Source: Penium margaritaceum (Eukaryota > Streptophyta > Zygnematophyceae > Desmidiales > Peniaceae). Taken from it: 64,000 bases of DNA. Shown here piece by piece: positions 20,947-31,399 of this stretch (within the stretch, counting starts at the first letter, position 1; the number at the start of each line of letters is the position of its first letter). A program made the translations under genes and the position numbers. The notes beneath the pieces are model-generated. The model saw nothing but the letters and a program-made list of their open reading frames with translations, ran no database searches and was not told where the DNA came from. The stretch lies in NCBI GenBank assembly GCA_023375785.1, contig SZWC01001556.1, forward strand, positions 30,799-94,798, written 5' to 3'.

Positions 20947-21872
20947 TGTTATGGGAGCCGCCGGTCGAGGCGGTGATTACGTCATCATGCTGAGGTCAGA
21001 TGCATGCTTTGATGCTCCCATTGTATTCTACATGAAAAAGCGTGCGAAATCGATCCAAGAACCGGGTCATTGGGTGCAGGGACGAGAAAGATACGGCCGT
21101 GCAAAGGTGGGAGGCACACCTCCAGAAAACAGGAGACGTACCGGTTCGACCCCGAGCACGGCGGAGCGACTTTCTCGCCCACTGCAACCAAAGCACCCCT
21201 GGATGGACGTTTAGCCAATAAGGCAAGGTTCATTGGGATCCATGGGCGCTTCGGGATGGCGGCTGGAGCTGCATTCGCAAGCAAAGGCGCTTCGGGCGGC
21301 CGTGACCCCCGCTGGCGGTGCTGCCAGCGGCCGTCACGCGTGGAGTATTCAAACGGCCATAACTTAGCCGTTTCTTCACGGATTGGGGCGTTCTTTGGTG
21401 CGTTGGAAAGCTATCAGCGCGTACTACGTGATTCATGTGTTATTTGCATAAGTGCGCCTCAATAAAGTGCTTCGGAGCGCCGAGTAGATTTCGGCTGCCC
21501 CATAGGGGTTGGTACATAAGGAAGCCTAGGGATTGATCTAAGCCTGCCAATCTAACCCAGAGACTCTGTACATTGCCTTGTACTGATCTATCAAGTCTAA
21601 AGAATTCATTCCTTACCCAACTCTCCTTGTGTTCCAAGAATTGCCTCGCACACGTCCATTCGATCCCACAAGTCTTCCGCAGCGCACCTTGGTACAAACG
21701 CCGACGGGAGAGTCGCACGGCGGGAACCTCGGTCACTAGCAGCGGTCTTGCTGCTAGAAGAGGGTCGTGCGACATCTCAAGGGTTGGCCCACACACCAAA
21801 GGGTCGAAGGTTGGGAGGTTTATCCCAAGGGCTTGGCGTGTGACCGTCACGCCGGGCGCCCCTCGGTTCACA
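20947..21872 (+). repeat. 3' LTR of element C
   Basis: A 926-bp copy of the 5' LTR at roughly 95% identity by eye, ending GGTTCACA. It is followed directly by the right GCTTG duplication (21873-21877), after which element B resumes. Confidence 0.95.
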
Positions 21873-21877
21873 GCTTG

Positions 21878-22674
21878 TCTTCAAGCCGCATCGTGGCAAG
21901 GTCGTCCCATTGACTGAGTGGAGTCTTGTGGACGTGTAGGATATGCTCCATGCCGTTCAACTAGTCGGTCAGCTTTACGCCCTTTTGGAATATCTCCATA
22001 CTCTGGAGGAAGGACGTGTTCATGACCGACCCGAGGTCGTCGAGGTAGGCGGGTCCTCGCTACCACTGGCGATGGAATGAGCACCCGCGACGCACTACGG
22101 CTATTGCTGCATCCGCACCTTGGTCACTCTCTTTAATGTCTTGTCAAAGTCTTCGCACCGGCGGCCTGCCTTGAGAGTGGCGAGAAGATGGAGTTGGCGG
22201 TCACGGTCAAGGTCCGTGATGCTCTGCGTGACATGGGGCAACAAGTTGGCAAATACAAACTTTGGCTCTGATGTTGTCAAAGCATCGGCGATAGCCTCAA
22301 AGGGCCTCGCGTTGTCTGTACACGTTTACCCACTGTATGAGGGTATCCTTGTCGCCTTTGCCATTGTCGGCGTCGTGCTCTTTGTCAGGGTCCCCCTCCA
22401 CGAGATCCTCCTCCAGCGCATCGTCAGTTGTGTGAGGGTCACCCAAGTGCGCATTAACATGCTCGTCAAGCACTTTTCCGGCCTCCGCACGCGTCTTGGT
22501 GTCGCTGAGGTTGGAGCCGGTTTCCTTTGGTGGCACGTTTGCCTTTGGTTTGGCAACCGTACTCGTGGCGACGGCCTCCAAAGCTTGGAGTCCGCCAAGA
22601 GCGTGTGGTGAGGCTGTCACCACCTTGCCCTTGTTGGTCTTCGACGGTCCAGCACTTGCCATCTCGTCACCCAT
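21878..22674 (-). pseudogene. gag: gag of Gypsy B, N-terminal part
   Basis: The ATG at 22674 opens MGDEMASAGPSKTNKGKVV, a Lys/Pro/Glu-rich N-terminal region of about 125 residues. It ends at a stop near 22297. The following sequence down to 21873 continues gag in decayed form and would join 15165 across the element C insertion. No conserved motif besides composition is seen here; the assignment rests on position between PBS/leader and the knuckle. Confidence 0.6.
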
Positions 22675-23572
22675 GCAACTAGCATGTGAAGACTGTTGTT
22701 TGGATCACCCAACCACTTCGAGAAGGTTTCGCCTCCAAAGGTATCCTTGCTCTCACGATCGGTGAGGCAGTTATACACTTGATTTTTATCTTCCTAGGCT
22801 GCCACGGTCGGCACAACCACGTGGTAGGAAAAGGACTATTCTTCTAGGCCGCCGCGGTTTGGCACAAGCACGTGGATTTGAGGAAAAACCCTAAGTCGTG
22901 ATTCATGGCACTAGGAAAGCTAGGAAAACCTAGAGAAGCAAGCAAGTGCAAGATCAAGAAGCTCTAATAGTTTGAGCACCGCTCAACAAGGTGAGGGGGA
23001 GGCGAGGGGTCAACTCTAACTAAACGTTTGTACCCCCGCCCTCGCCCTCCTCACTAATCTTATGTCTTCTTGTCTCCTGGTCTTCATTGGCCTCTTCGTG
23101 CGTCTCCTTGGCGCACCTTGTCCCCCCTTGGAGGTGCCTTCCTTGTGCTCTATGACAATGCGGCGGCCTCCAAAACTTCTCAAAGGGTTGCCTTTCTCCT
23201 TTTTCTTTTTCTCTCAGGCCGTGAGAGTCTCTGATATTCTGAAAAGGCACAGCCCCAATTCTAGGTTGAAGAGGAGGAGAGGGAGCCTTCAGAAGAGGGA
23301 AAAACTAGGTGGTTTTGGGAGTGGGTACTCCCTATCCCTTCCCAAAAAATATCTCCTAGCCCATTGGGATGGAGGAGAGGCTGTGGAGAAGAAGTCCTAA
23401 AAAAATAGAGCTCATCTTCAGCTTCCTAACACACTTTACGGCGCTTCAAATGGTTCAGGATAGATGCCGTTGTTCCTTTTGGCATTTCTGCTCCTGCTTG
23501 CGGCTGGCAACGACGTTTTATACACCTCGTAACCGCCATTTCCATCAAACCCTTGGACGCGAGGGTCATCTA
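22675..23572 (-). other. Untranslated leader of Gypsy B
   Basis: About 900 bp between PBS and gag start with no recognised domain. Two imperfect direct repeats of about 32 bp lie at 22797-22830 and 22845-22877 (GGC.GCC.CGGT...GGCACAA.CACGTGG). AT-rich and purine-rich runs occur at 23190-23320. Confidence 0.6.
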
Positions 23573-23585
23573 GCTCTGAGAACCA
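23573..23585 (-). other. Putative primer binding site of Gypsy B
   Basis: On the minus strand TGGTTCTCAGAGC follows the LTR end GTTACA after one base. It resembles the iMet site TGGTATCAGAGC with a two-for-one change in the middle. It may be a decayed site or fit another tRNA. Confidence 0.6.
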
Positions 23586-23586
23586 A

Positions 23587-24203
23587 TGTAACGGGCCAGA
23601 ACCTCCATCTCCTGCTCTGAAGTCTTCATCGGAGTAGGCATGACTGATGGGCAATCGTCATCTATGACCCAGAAGATGGAGACTCGAATGTTTTGAGTCT
23701 CTAGAGGTCCACTTCCATTTTTAACCTTATCCCTGGTTTTGGGAATCAAACGGGGGGATTTTACCTAGAAATCGTGCGTTCACACGAGATGTTCCGTTAT
23801 CTTATGTCCAAGTTCGTTACAAACGAGCTTTGATTTACATTTGTGACATTCTGGCGTGAAATCGGCGTGTGCGAGGCATGTCGGCGATTTTGCGCCAAGA
23901 TCTCTCGTCTCTCGTCCCTCATCCCCCTCCCTTGTCCTCGCTCACTGGCTTGAAGGGAGGGAGAGCGGGGGAGAGGGCACAAAGCCACTAGGCCTTGCCC
24001 TCGAGGCCCTTGCGGTCCCTCAGCCGCCGATCTGGGTGAGGCCGCGACCGACGGCTAGCGACTAGCCGGCTGGTGGCCGGCCGGTCACTTAGCCTTGCCG
24101 CCAGCCGCCATCCCGGCCGGCAGCCAGCTGGCCGGCGGCCAGCGAAGTGCTGGCCGTCAGCCAGCCTTCGCTGACAGAAGGGGTGGTGTGCAACCACCCC
24201 TCA
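23587..24203 (-). repeat. 5' LTR of Gypsy B
   Basis: The 617-bp segment has TG/CA ends (plus strand TGTAACGGGC ... CACCCCTCA). It aligns with the solo LTR at 3446-4095. It includes a tract of overlapping GCCGGC/GGCCAGC motifs (24040-24150) and a terminal stem GGGGTGGT...ACCACCCC at the transcription-proximal end. Confidence 0.75.
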
Positions 24204-24450
24204 CTTCAGCGAGGAGGGAGGGCTGAACCGGCCTTCCCGCTACATGATCGAAGTCCAACGTTGCCGAGAAGTCCACCTAACAACATTGAAACATTGATAC
24301 AGTTTGTGAAAGTTTTATTCACAATTATGGAAAGTGGACAAACCTCTTCCAACCTTGAGGAACAAAATACTGGTGTTCAGGGTAGTGAGAATCTGCTAGG
24401 AAGCTTCCTATCCTTGCTACTCCTGAGATGGAAACATTGTCCACTCTGTT
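24204..24450. other. Spacer with a conserved coding-like segment
   Basis: Between the B LTR and the F LTR. Bases 24281-24385 align without gaps to 33225-33329; both read as an open plus frame containing ETLI(Q/H)F and (S/R)GQ. The origin is unknown: a captured gene piece or an unidentified repeat. Confidence 0.5.
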
Positions 24451-25068
24451 GTTGTGTGGAATTTGAGTCGACATCGCTCCACATAACAAGTGTGGCACCA
24501 CAACTCTTCTAGAGATCCCAAGATTGCATCAGCACCTACGGCATTGCCAATGGGATGCACTCGATGCATTCCGGCATTGTGGTTTGTGGGTGTGTAGCTG
24601 CTAGAGTTTTCTCGGTAGTCAAGACCCGGGCACCCGGAGACATGTTCCGAGGCCATGAGGAGACCTGCCTCGCACGCTACGGGAGTGTCCCGCTCATCGT
24701 GTTGGTTGTTCTGGTTCAAACAATGTGTCATTCTGATGCCTGTGTAGGAGGTTAGGACCGGACGAGTGTTTTAGCCTCGGCTAGGCCGTTCTAGCAGTTT
24801 GCGTAGTTTTGTGCAAGTTGCACTTGGGGCACAGCCAAACGTGCCCCTAGCTGTACACCAGGCCCCATAGGTATGTAGTTGTCTATTGCTCATTGCTGTA
24901 ACTCTCTTTGCATGTGTTCATTTTATGGAAGCTCATTTGACACTGTTCGTGTCGCCTAGCCAAACCCATGTCGTTTTGCATCCGACTTGTGTTGACGCCG
25001 CAAGCTGACTAGGCGCTAACGACTAGTCGGTGGCAAGCATGCTAAGAAACTTCCGAGAAATTACTTTC
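24451..25068 (+). repeat. Putative LTR of element F
   Basis: The right end is fixed by the PBS at 25069, although it reads TTTC instead of CA. The left end is a guess at TGTTGTGTGG (A begins TGTTGTGA), giving 618 bp against 644 for A. No second copy is in the window. Confidence 0.4.
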
Positions 25069-25080
25069 TGGTATCAGAGC
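25069..25080 (+). other. Primer binding site of element F (tRNA-iMet)
   Basis: An exact TGGTATCAGAGC follows a 600-bp LTR-like segment and precedes the triplet-rich leader. Confidence 0.85.
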
Positions 25081-25089
25081 GGACGAGCC

Positions 25090-25960
25090 ACATCTTGTTG
25101 TGATGTGCAACAGAGATGCAACAACAACACTAGTGAGTGGTAGCTGCGGCAGCCACCCATAGCAGCAGGAGCACATCCTGGAAGGACCCAACGTGACTAC
25201 GTTGCACTGAAGCACTGGAGGCAGCAGAGACAACGGCGGCAGCTGCAAACAAAAACAGCCATAACAACAGCAATGGCGGCAAGCAACTACAGCAACAGCT
25301 ACTACAGGAAGCAGCCATAGCAACAATAGTAGTAGAAGTAGCAACCGCAAGGGTGGCGGCGGCAAGCAGCTGCAACAGCAACGGCAGAGGGCAGCAGCCT
25401 CAGGAGCAGCATAAGCAGCAGTAACAGCGATGGCGGTGAGCAACTACAACAACAGCAAAGAGTACCAGCCATAGTAGTAGCCAGAGCAGCAGCCATGGAG
25501 GCAAGCAACTATAGTAGCAGCAGCGGTGGTGGGCAGGTGTAGAAGCAAGGGTAGTGGCAGAAGGAGCCACGGCAGCAGCAGTAGTGGCGGAAAGCTATAG
25601 GAGCGACAACGGCAAGCAATTGTAGGAGTAACAATGGAGGGTAGCGGGAGTCACTGCAGCAACTACAGTAGCAATGACGGCAAACAAGTATTGTAGTGGC
25701 GGTAGCAAACAACTGCAGTAGCGGCAGAAAACAACTACAGCAACGGCAGCGAGCAGCTGCATAGTTGCGCTTGCCAAATCAATAGTCGCAACAGCCACTA
25801 TAGCAGTAATGGCTAGCAGTTGCAGCGGCGGCGAGCAGTTGCAACAGCGGTAGTGAGTAGCTACAACAGTTGTAGCACCAGTGTAGTAGCCGTAATAGGT
25901 GCAGCAACAGTTGTTGTAGCAACTACAATAACATTTGCTACAACACCTACTACTGTCGGG
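25090..25960 (+). repeat. CAG/GCA/GTA triplet-rich leader of element F
   Basis: Nearly 900 bp of imperfect GCAGCA, GTAGTAG, GGCGGCAAGCA and CAACAGC units on the sense strand. Minus-strand frames read as Leu/Cys-rich low complexity and are artefacts. Within it a GGCAAGCA(A)(C/T)TA(C/T)A-like phrase recurs roughly every 50-60 bp. Confidence 0.7.
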
Positions 25961-26690
25961 TTCGAGGGGGACCCAACGCGAGGGACCCCGTCCGGGAGGG
26001 GGTCTTGTTGATCCGACCTGTTGTGCCGATGGAGGGTGCGACAGAACACCGGCCGAGCACCGGTGCATGAGACGGCGTGTGTTGACCAAACGCCAGCCTC
26101 CCGCCGGCCGAGAGCGATAGGGGAGGTTGACGGGCGGCCTCCGGCCGGCTAGGCGTGAGGGGGAGAGTGAGCCTCACCCTCTACTTTGCTCATTGTGATG
26201 GTTGAGCCAAACACAAAAGAAAGGGACAGAGGGTTTCTTTGAGTGGGGCACTCGAGGAAAACCTCGGGACGAGGTAACCGACAAGCATTGAGCGTTCAGT
26301 GAACCAAACCATGAAAAAAAGAGAAAAGACAAGGGGGTCCACGAGTGGGGCACTCGAGAAAAACAGAAGAAGAAAGAGGAGGTGGCCGAGGGTCATAGTC
26401 GTCGGTTGATAAGGGCGACCAGGGTACCAGCAGCAGCCACAACCGCAGCGGTACCACCAGCAGCGTTACCAGCTGCAAGAAATGTGGTAGGGACCACCGT
26501 CGTTGGCCTTGACGGCAACCGTAGAAGGCAACGATAGGAGTAGCAAGACTAAAGGCGACTTGAGGTTGCACATTGCGGTAGCCACGCAATAGTAGCATAA
26601 TAATCACGTAGCAGTCGCACAGCAGCGCACCACTAGCGTGGTGGTGGTCGTCCTCGTGACGGCGTCCCAGCACATCTTAGAGACTGTGCT
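25961..26690. other. GC-rich spacer with short direct repeats
   Basis: No gene is recognised. GAGTGGGGCACTCGAG occurs twice, at about 26239 and 26343, each followed by A-rich sequence. A hairpin-rich stretch (GGGGGACCC, GGGACCCCG, GCCGGCC) spans 25960-26160. It may be an insertion inside the F leader. Confidence 0.4.
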
Positions 26691-26929
26691 TTGATTGCCC
26701 ACCTCCTCCTATGGCCTTGTACTAGCGGGAGCAAGTTTCAAGGACACTCACCCATGCCAAGCTCCAAAGATGACCAGAATGGCATGGCAGGGAGTGCAGC
26801 CGGCGCCATTGTTGGCACCGGCATTGCATGCGTGGCAGGCACCGCGTCCATAGTGGCATTTGCAGCCAAGGCACACGCCTCAGGCGTCTAACGGCATTGC
26901 ATGCTACTATTGTAGTGATCGGCACCATG

Positions 26930-27320
26930 GCTCACGCTAGTGTCGCCGGTGCCCTGCTGGATACGATCCCGCCCGTCTTCTTCACCATCCGACTCAGAGA
27001 CATTGTCTGCCGATATCGTGGCACCCCTCAATCAAGCTATGGCGATGTTATACACCGAGCTCCAGGGTCTAAAGCGAAGGGTGCAATAGCTCACAAACCA
27101 TGTGGTCTCTGAGCGAGCCGTTACCACCATGCCATCGCAGACACCCCCATGTTCCTCTTCACCATCCTCACCTCCGTCAATGGCGTAACCTGACGGTGCC
27201 ATGCCTCCTGACCTTAGCTCTACATCTGACGCCCTCTGCTCTGTCCTAGATTCGGTCAGAGTCATCCTGACATTTGACTCCTCCCCTTCTACGATAGTTC
27301 CTTCAGCTCGCGCTCCTAGT
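26930..27320 (+). pseudogene. Possible gag N-terminus of element F
   Basis: One plus-strand frame from about 26990 reads VAPLNQAMAMLYTELQGLKR, a heptad-like helical segment, then QTPPCSSSPSSPPSMA and a Pro/Ser-rich stretch, with TAG and TAA interruptions. N-terminal helix plus Ser-rich linker is like the gag of A, but no capsid core is seen, so identity is uncertain. Confidence 0.3.
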
Positions 27321-27328
27321 GCTTGGAC

Positions 27329-28140
27329 TCAACACGCAAGGCAGCGGACACCACATTTGGCTAGACGTGCGTAGCGGAGAGCGGCAACAATAGTAGTGGC
27401 AGATGCTATCATGGAGTTGACTCCCTCGTCCCCGGTCACAAGGTTGGTGTGGTACCCCTTCTTAGCTTCTACCAGTGTGTTGGTCGAGGGAGGGGGTTGG
27501 AGTGTCTGCGCACGACCACTGTAGAGTGTAGGAGGGATGTGAGACAATGCTGCATGACAGGGTTCTCTTAGTAAGGATGAGTCATCTGAGAAGTGGTTCG
27601 ACGTGAAGTTATAGGCGGACGAGTGGTCCGACGCAGAGTTGGAGGCAGACATAAAGCTAGAGATGGAGACTTTAGTTGACGTAGTAGAGACCACAACCAC
27701 AAAGGCAGGTGTGGCAGTCGCAGTGGATGGGATAGCAGTAGCAGTAGCAGAGACAGCCGACACATGTGGATCAGACGTCCGGGCAGTGGACGTGTTGGTA
27801 GCGGCCAACATCGTGACAGTAACAGCAGTAGCAGTCACCGCTACAGACGGGACAGCGATAGTGGATACCCTTGTTGGTGCAGACGCCACGATGATCGTCG
27901 TCCTTGCAACAGCCGGCACGGCCTGTATAGGGGTAGACGCTCCCTCAGCCTCAGCATCAGCCATTGTAGGTACACATGCAGGAGGGGACACCTGGAGAGA
28001 GAGGAGACGTTGAGGTTGCCAGCACATCCGCTATGGCTAGCGCCACTACCACACCTGTCTATGGAGGTGCACTCATCACTGAGGACGTAGCTCGAGCAGT
28101 AGCTGATGCACTAGTAGTTGAGCCAGCTCCTATGCTTGAG
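27329..28140. other. Region of overlapping low-complexity open frames
   Basis: Both strands are open for long distances: minus 27329-28027 is Thr/Ala/Ser/Val-rich; plus 27639-28013 is Ala/Val/Asp-rich and starts with an acidic segment DAELEADIKLEMETLVDVVE. GTAGCAGT/ACAGCAGTAGC triplets at 27735-27860 explain much of this. No domain is recognised and I cannot choose a coding strand. Confidence 0.35.
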
Positions 28141-28299
28141 CATTTTTAGTGTGCGATTTGCGATGAGGAGGATGTAGTGCCACGTGCGGACAGGCACCTG
28201 CAAGGTCTCACGTGCAGCGGGCACACGTTGGAGCACCGCAGACGCTTCGGGTCGTCGGGTAGCGGCAGCAAACATCGAGGATGTGTACATGCGCCTCGA

Positions 28300-29281
28300 A
28301 GCTACTGAGTGGACATTGCATGATGTTGATGACCGCGTACGATCTCCGGCGTTAGAAACACAACTGTTGGACCAATCTCCTTCATCCTCTAAGCAGCTTG
28401 AATGACTGCCTTGGCCTCCTTCACAGCCTCCATAGAAGGAGACGCAATCACAAGGTCGTCCACGTAGACCAGGATGGCGGTGAAGCTCTCAGGTGTCCGT
28501 CTGAGGAGAAGGAATGAGATAATGTCACTCTACACGTAACTGTCACGTGTCACTATGCCAATGATCTCCTGGTTCCAGCACTTGGATGAATGTTTCAAGG
28601 CATTCAAGGCCTTGCGCAAGGACCAGACATTGTCATTGACCTCAAAACTAGGTGGTAGGACCATGTAAATCTCCTCCTTTAAGGTGCCACGGCGTTGTTC
28701 ACATCCATCTAGTGCAGCTCCTAGTCGTGGTAAGCAACAACCCCAAACAGAACGCGAGCGGTAGACATGCGACCAATGGGTGTGAATGTGTTGGTAAGAT
28801 ATACACCCTCAACCTGTGAGAACCACTTGGCCTTCAAGCGAGCCTAGTAGCAATTTTGTGTGCCATCAGGCTTCACCTTCTTGCAAAAGGCCCACTTGGC
28901 CCGTACAACCTTCCGCAATGACGGGAGGTTGACAAGCTCATAAACACCGTGCTCACGGATGGCTCTTGGCTCATCCTCACAAGCAGCACACCACAACTCT
29001 GCATCATAAGCTGAGAGTGCCTCCTTGAATGTGACTGGATCAGGTGTCATCAAGGAAGAGCTCTGGGATGCACACGCCTCCGGACTCGGCCTGACCAAGA
29101 CAAGGTCAACTTCGGCATCGCAAGCGACCGAGAACAGTTGGAAGACCAGCTTGTGACCGATAGGGCACACTAGGTGCAGCTCAGTTTAGTCAACCTAGAC
29201 ACTCAAGCCACGGGCCTTCGTGCCAGGCTCGCCAATTTGAACAATGTGAATGGAGAGTCTAGGTGTCGAATCTACTGTCCG
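28300..29281 (-). pseudogene. pol: RT of Copia G
   Basis: The segment reads ACEDEPRAIREHGVYELVNL, KWAFCKKVKPDG, FTPIGRMSTARVLFGVV, MDVNNA and CWNQEI, then TAILVYVDDLVIASPS. The YVDD box (28455-28466) is intact, unlike in A. Several stops, including TAG at 28845-28847, break the frame. The end, RMKEIGP, is followed by unrelated sequence near 28340. Confidence 0.8.
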
Positions 29282-29523
29282 CTGAGCCCTGAAGGCCATT
29301 CATCGAAGACGACCACTGGGCTCACAGGAGTAGCCCAAAGCTGAGGTACTCACATCTGGCCGTGTAGCAAGGAATTGGTTCATAGCCACAGGGACTACGG
29401 GCTCGCAAGGAAGGGGAGAGTATATAGGATGATCACGGACAGGTGCAGGCCTACGCGCCCGGAAAGCAGGTATAGGAACAAGACCTAGTGTAACTAAGGA
29501 GAATGCCATAGGCGCAAGATAAG

Positions 29524-29776
29524 GTGTGCCAGAAGGGACTCACACTGGCACAAGAGCAAGTGTGCAAGAAGGGACTGACATTGGCACAGGAGCAGGTGTG
29601 CCAGTAAGGAACTGAGACTTGGAAGGGAGCACGTGTACCAGGAGGAACTGATACTGGCACACGAGCATGTGCAGCAGAAGGGACTATGACTAGAATGGAA
29701 GCCGGTGTGCTAGAGGGGACTGACACTGGCACATGAGCAGGTGTGCTAGAAGGAAACGGCGAGGCCACTGGACTGA
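29524..29776 (-). repeat. Seven 36-bp tandem repeats in the integrase-RT linker of G
   Basis: GTGTG-type anchors recur at 29524, 29560, 29596, 29633, 29669, 29705 and 29741: period 36 with one 37-base step. On the coding (minus) strand the unit is 12 residues of the kind AHVPVSVPSSTP. The 37-base step shifts the frame part-way. The array lies between the integrase C-terminus and RT. Confidence 0.85.
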
Positions 29777-29788
29777 CAAACATAATGG

Positions 29789-30946
29789 CTATATCGTCAT
29801 CAGCCAGAGACCGGCCCACAAGTGAGGAGGTACAGCCGGACTCATGCGCAATTCAAGACTCCCCCATCCGTCGGGAAGCCCCATAGGTGGGAACGTGGTC
29901 TGTGACCAACGACAGAATACTAGATAAGTTGTGATAGGTGAGAGCCTCAAAGAAGAGAGCGTCTTGAGACTCGACGTTGCGGTGACGAGAGGGGTCCCAA
30001 AAGCGCCGGACCTTCGACCACGGGAAGATACCAAAGCACACATGCGACCCCTAGGCGAGACCTTGAATCCTTGCTGATCCTCAGTGTAATAGACACAGGC
30101 GAGGGACCCCCACACATGAGCAAGACGGAGGTTTGCCAGAAGGCCAAACCATAACTCGTACGACATGACTTTATCCGGAAGAGGACCGTGCGGTAGGCTA
30201 TTCCATACCCACGTCATGTAGGACAACCCCTCAAAGGCAAAGGAATCGGGAAGATTGCACCCAAAGCGCATGGCACAGACCGCATCCTCCATTGTGTGTT
30301 TCCAGCACTCAGACACGGTGATTTTCTGTTGTGTAGTAGGGGCAGAGAGTTGGTGAAAAATACCGCGCTTAGGAAAGAGGGTGTCCATCTCTCCTGAGAA
30401 CTCACCACCACAATCCGAGCAGAATGTGTGGACGGTCTGACGAGACTGGCGCGGAGCCATCACCAGCCACATGCAAACTGCCAAGGCGGCATTGCACTTG
30501 TGGCGGAGGCTGTAGAACCACCTGATGTGGGAGAAGTCATCAGTCAGGGTGAGGATATAGCCCCCCCGATTAGAGAGAGACTCAACAGGGAGGGGACAGA
30601 GAAGGTCCAAGTGGACCAACTCAAGCGGACGTAGTGCCCAGGAAATGGAGTCACAGTAAGTGCAGCGATGCATCTTACCATGAATGTAGAAGAGACAGTC
30701 AATCTTGGATGGCTTCTTGAAGAAATCTGCGTCAAGACCGAGGGCTGGCTGAGTCCGAATGGTCTTGGACATTAACTCTGAGCTCACATGCGAACGTTGG
30801 TGCTCTAGAGAGAGAACACCAGTGGCAAAATCAAGTGCAGATGCGGACAAAGGAGAGGAGGCATAGGAATTGGAGCGAGACACATGATACAGGTCATTGA
30901 CAACTGAGGTACGAAGAATAATGGCACTAGGGTTGAGAGCAGTCAC
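29789..30946 (-). pseudogene. pol: Integrase of Copia G
   Basis: A continuous frame of about 385 codons shows the pre-integrase region (IRTQPALGLDADFF, YIHGKMHRCTYCD) and the integrase core with HLDLLCPLP (Asp), CSDCGGEFSGEMD (Asp) and SECWKHTMEDAV (Glu). The C-terminal part continues with YMTWVWNSLPHGPLP, SYELWFG, VWGSLACVYYTEDQ. It overlaps the protease frame by a few bases, suggesting a frameshift between the two. Confidence 0.85.
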
Positions 30947-31264
30947 AGTGGCGATTTAGCATAGTGCTCAACAGAGAGACCCATCCTAGTACAAGCACGA
31001 ACAAAGAGCAGGTTGAGCTCAAGAGCGGGAACAAAGAGCACATTGGAAACATACAAGGGGCCAGACGCACAATCAGAGCACACCACCCGACACCCTGGCA
31101 GGCAATGACTGATCACACCTTGTGCAACACTGCCAAACTGACGCAATACGATAGAGCACCACGAAGTCACTACAACGATAGGTCATGTGGTAGGTGGCTC
31201 CGGAGTCGATGATCCAATTTTCACTCCCCTCATAACTTATCGTTGACGCATAATAGTAGGACAT
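30943..31264 (-). pseudogene. pol: Protease of Copia G
   Basis: NWIIDSGATYHMTYR carries the intact aspartic protease motif DSGAT. NVLFVPALELNLL follows, the conserved segment between protease and integrase. There is one shift between the two parts. Confidence 0.8.
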
Positions 31265-31399
31265 AGAGCACTCTGCCTCTGCTGGACGCTGAGCATAGTA
31301 CTCGGAAGAACGACAAACAGTATGAATATGTGACTCGTCAAGCCAGTCAGTATCTTCAGGTCAATTGTCATAACGAGCCGACTGAGCTCCCCCAAAAAC

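Larger units (their letters stand above)
15166..21872 (+). mobile_element. Complete Ty3/Gypsy chromovirus C nested in B
   Basis: Two 926-bp LTRs, both starting TGTTATGGGAG and ending GGTTCACA, flank PBS, gag, a single-frame pol with C-terminal chromodomain, and PPT. A 5-bp duplication GCTTG brackets the element. By eye the LTRs differ at roughly 45 positions, mostly transitions (about 95% identity). Five in-frame nonsense codons in pol and an N gap in gag are the only large defects. Chromodomains in this clade (chromoviruses) bind histone marks and steer integration. Confidence 0.95.
11278..24203 (-). mobile_element. Ty3/Gypsy element B (minus, split by element C, 3'-truncated)
   Basis: Reading right to left: 5' LTR (23587-24203), PBS, leader, gag start (22674), then interruption by element C (15166-21872), gag knuckle, protease, RT, RNase H and integrase, ending abruptly at 11278. 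RT before integrase marks Gypsy. The B sequences on both sides of C meet at the duplicated GCTTG. The integrase C-terminus and 3' LTR are missing, replaced by the cut A LTR. A solo LTR of the same family is at 3446-4095. The frames are heavily broken, which suggests B is older than C. Confidence 0.85.
24451..28140 (+). mobile_element. Decayed Copia-type front end F
   Basis: An LTR-like segment, PBS, a long triplet-rich leader and a probable gag remnant are visible, but no protease, integrase or RT on this strand. At the right it collides with the RT of element G on the opposite strand near 28300. The leader and LTR end resemble element A in layout (CTAG..AGTCGGTGGC before the end), so F is likely a related Copia family. 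Confidence 0.55.

Noticed and set aside
25042-26089. Several long low-complexity minus-strand frames in the F leader
   Set aside because: The same triplet effect; the sequences are repeats of Leu, Cys, Ala and Tyr only.
27329-28027. A 232-codon Thr/Ala/Ser-rich minus-strand frame as a host protein
   Set aside because: The opposite strand is equally open and triplet repeats run through it; no domain decides for either strand.
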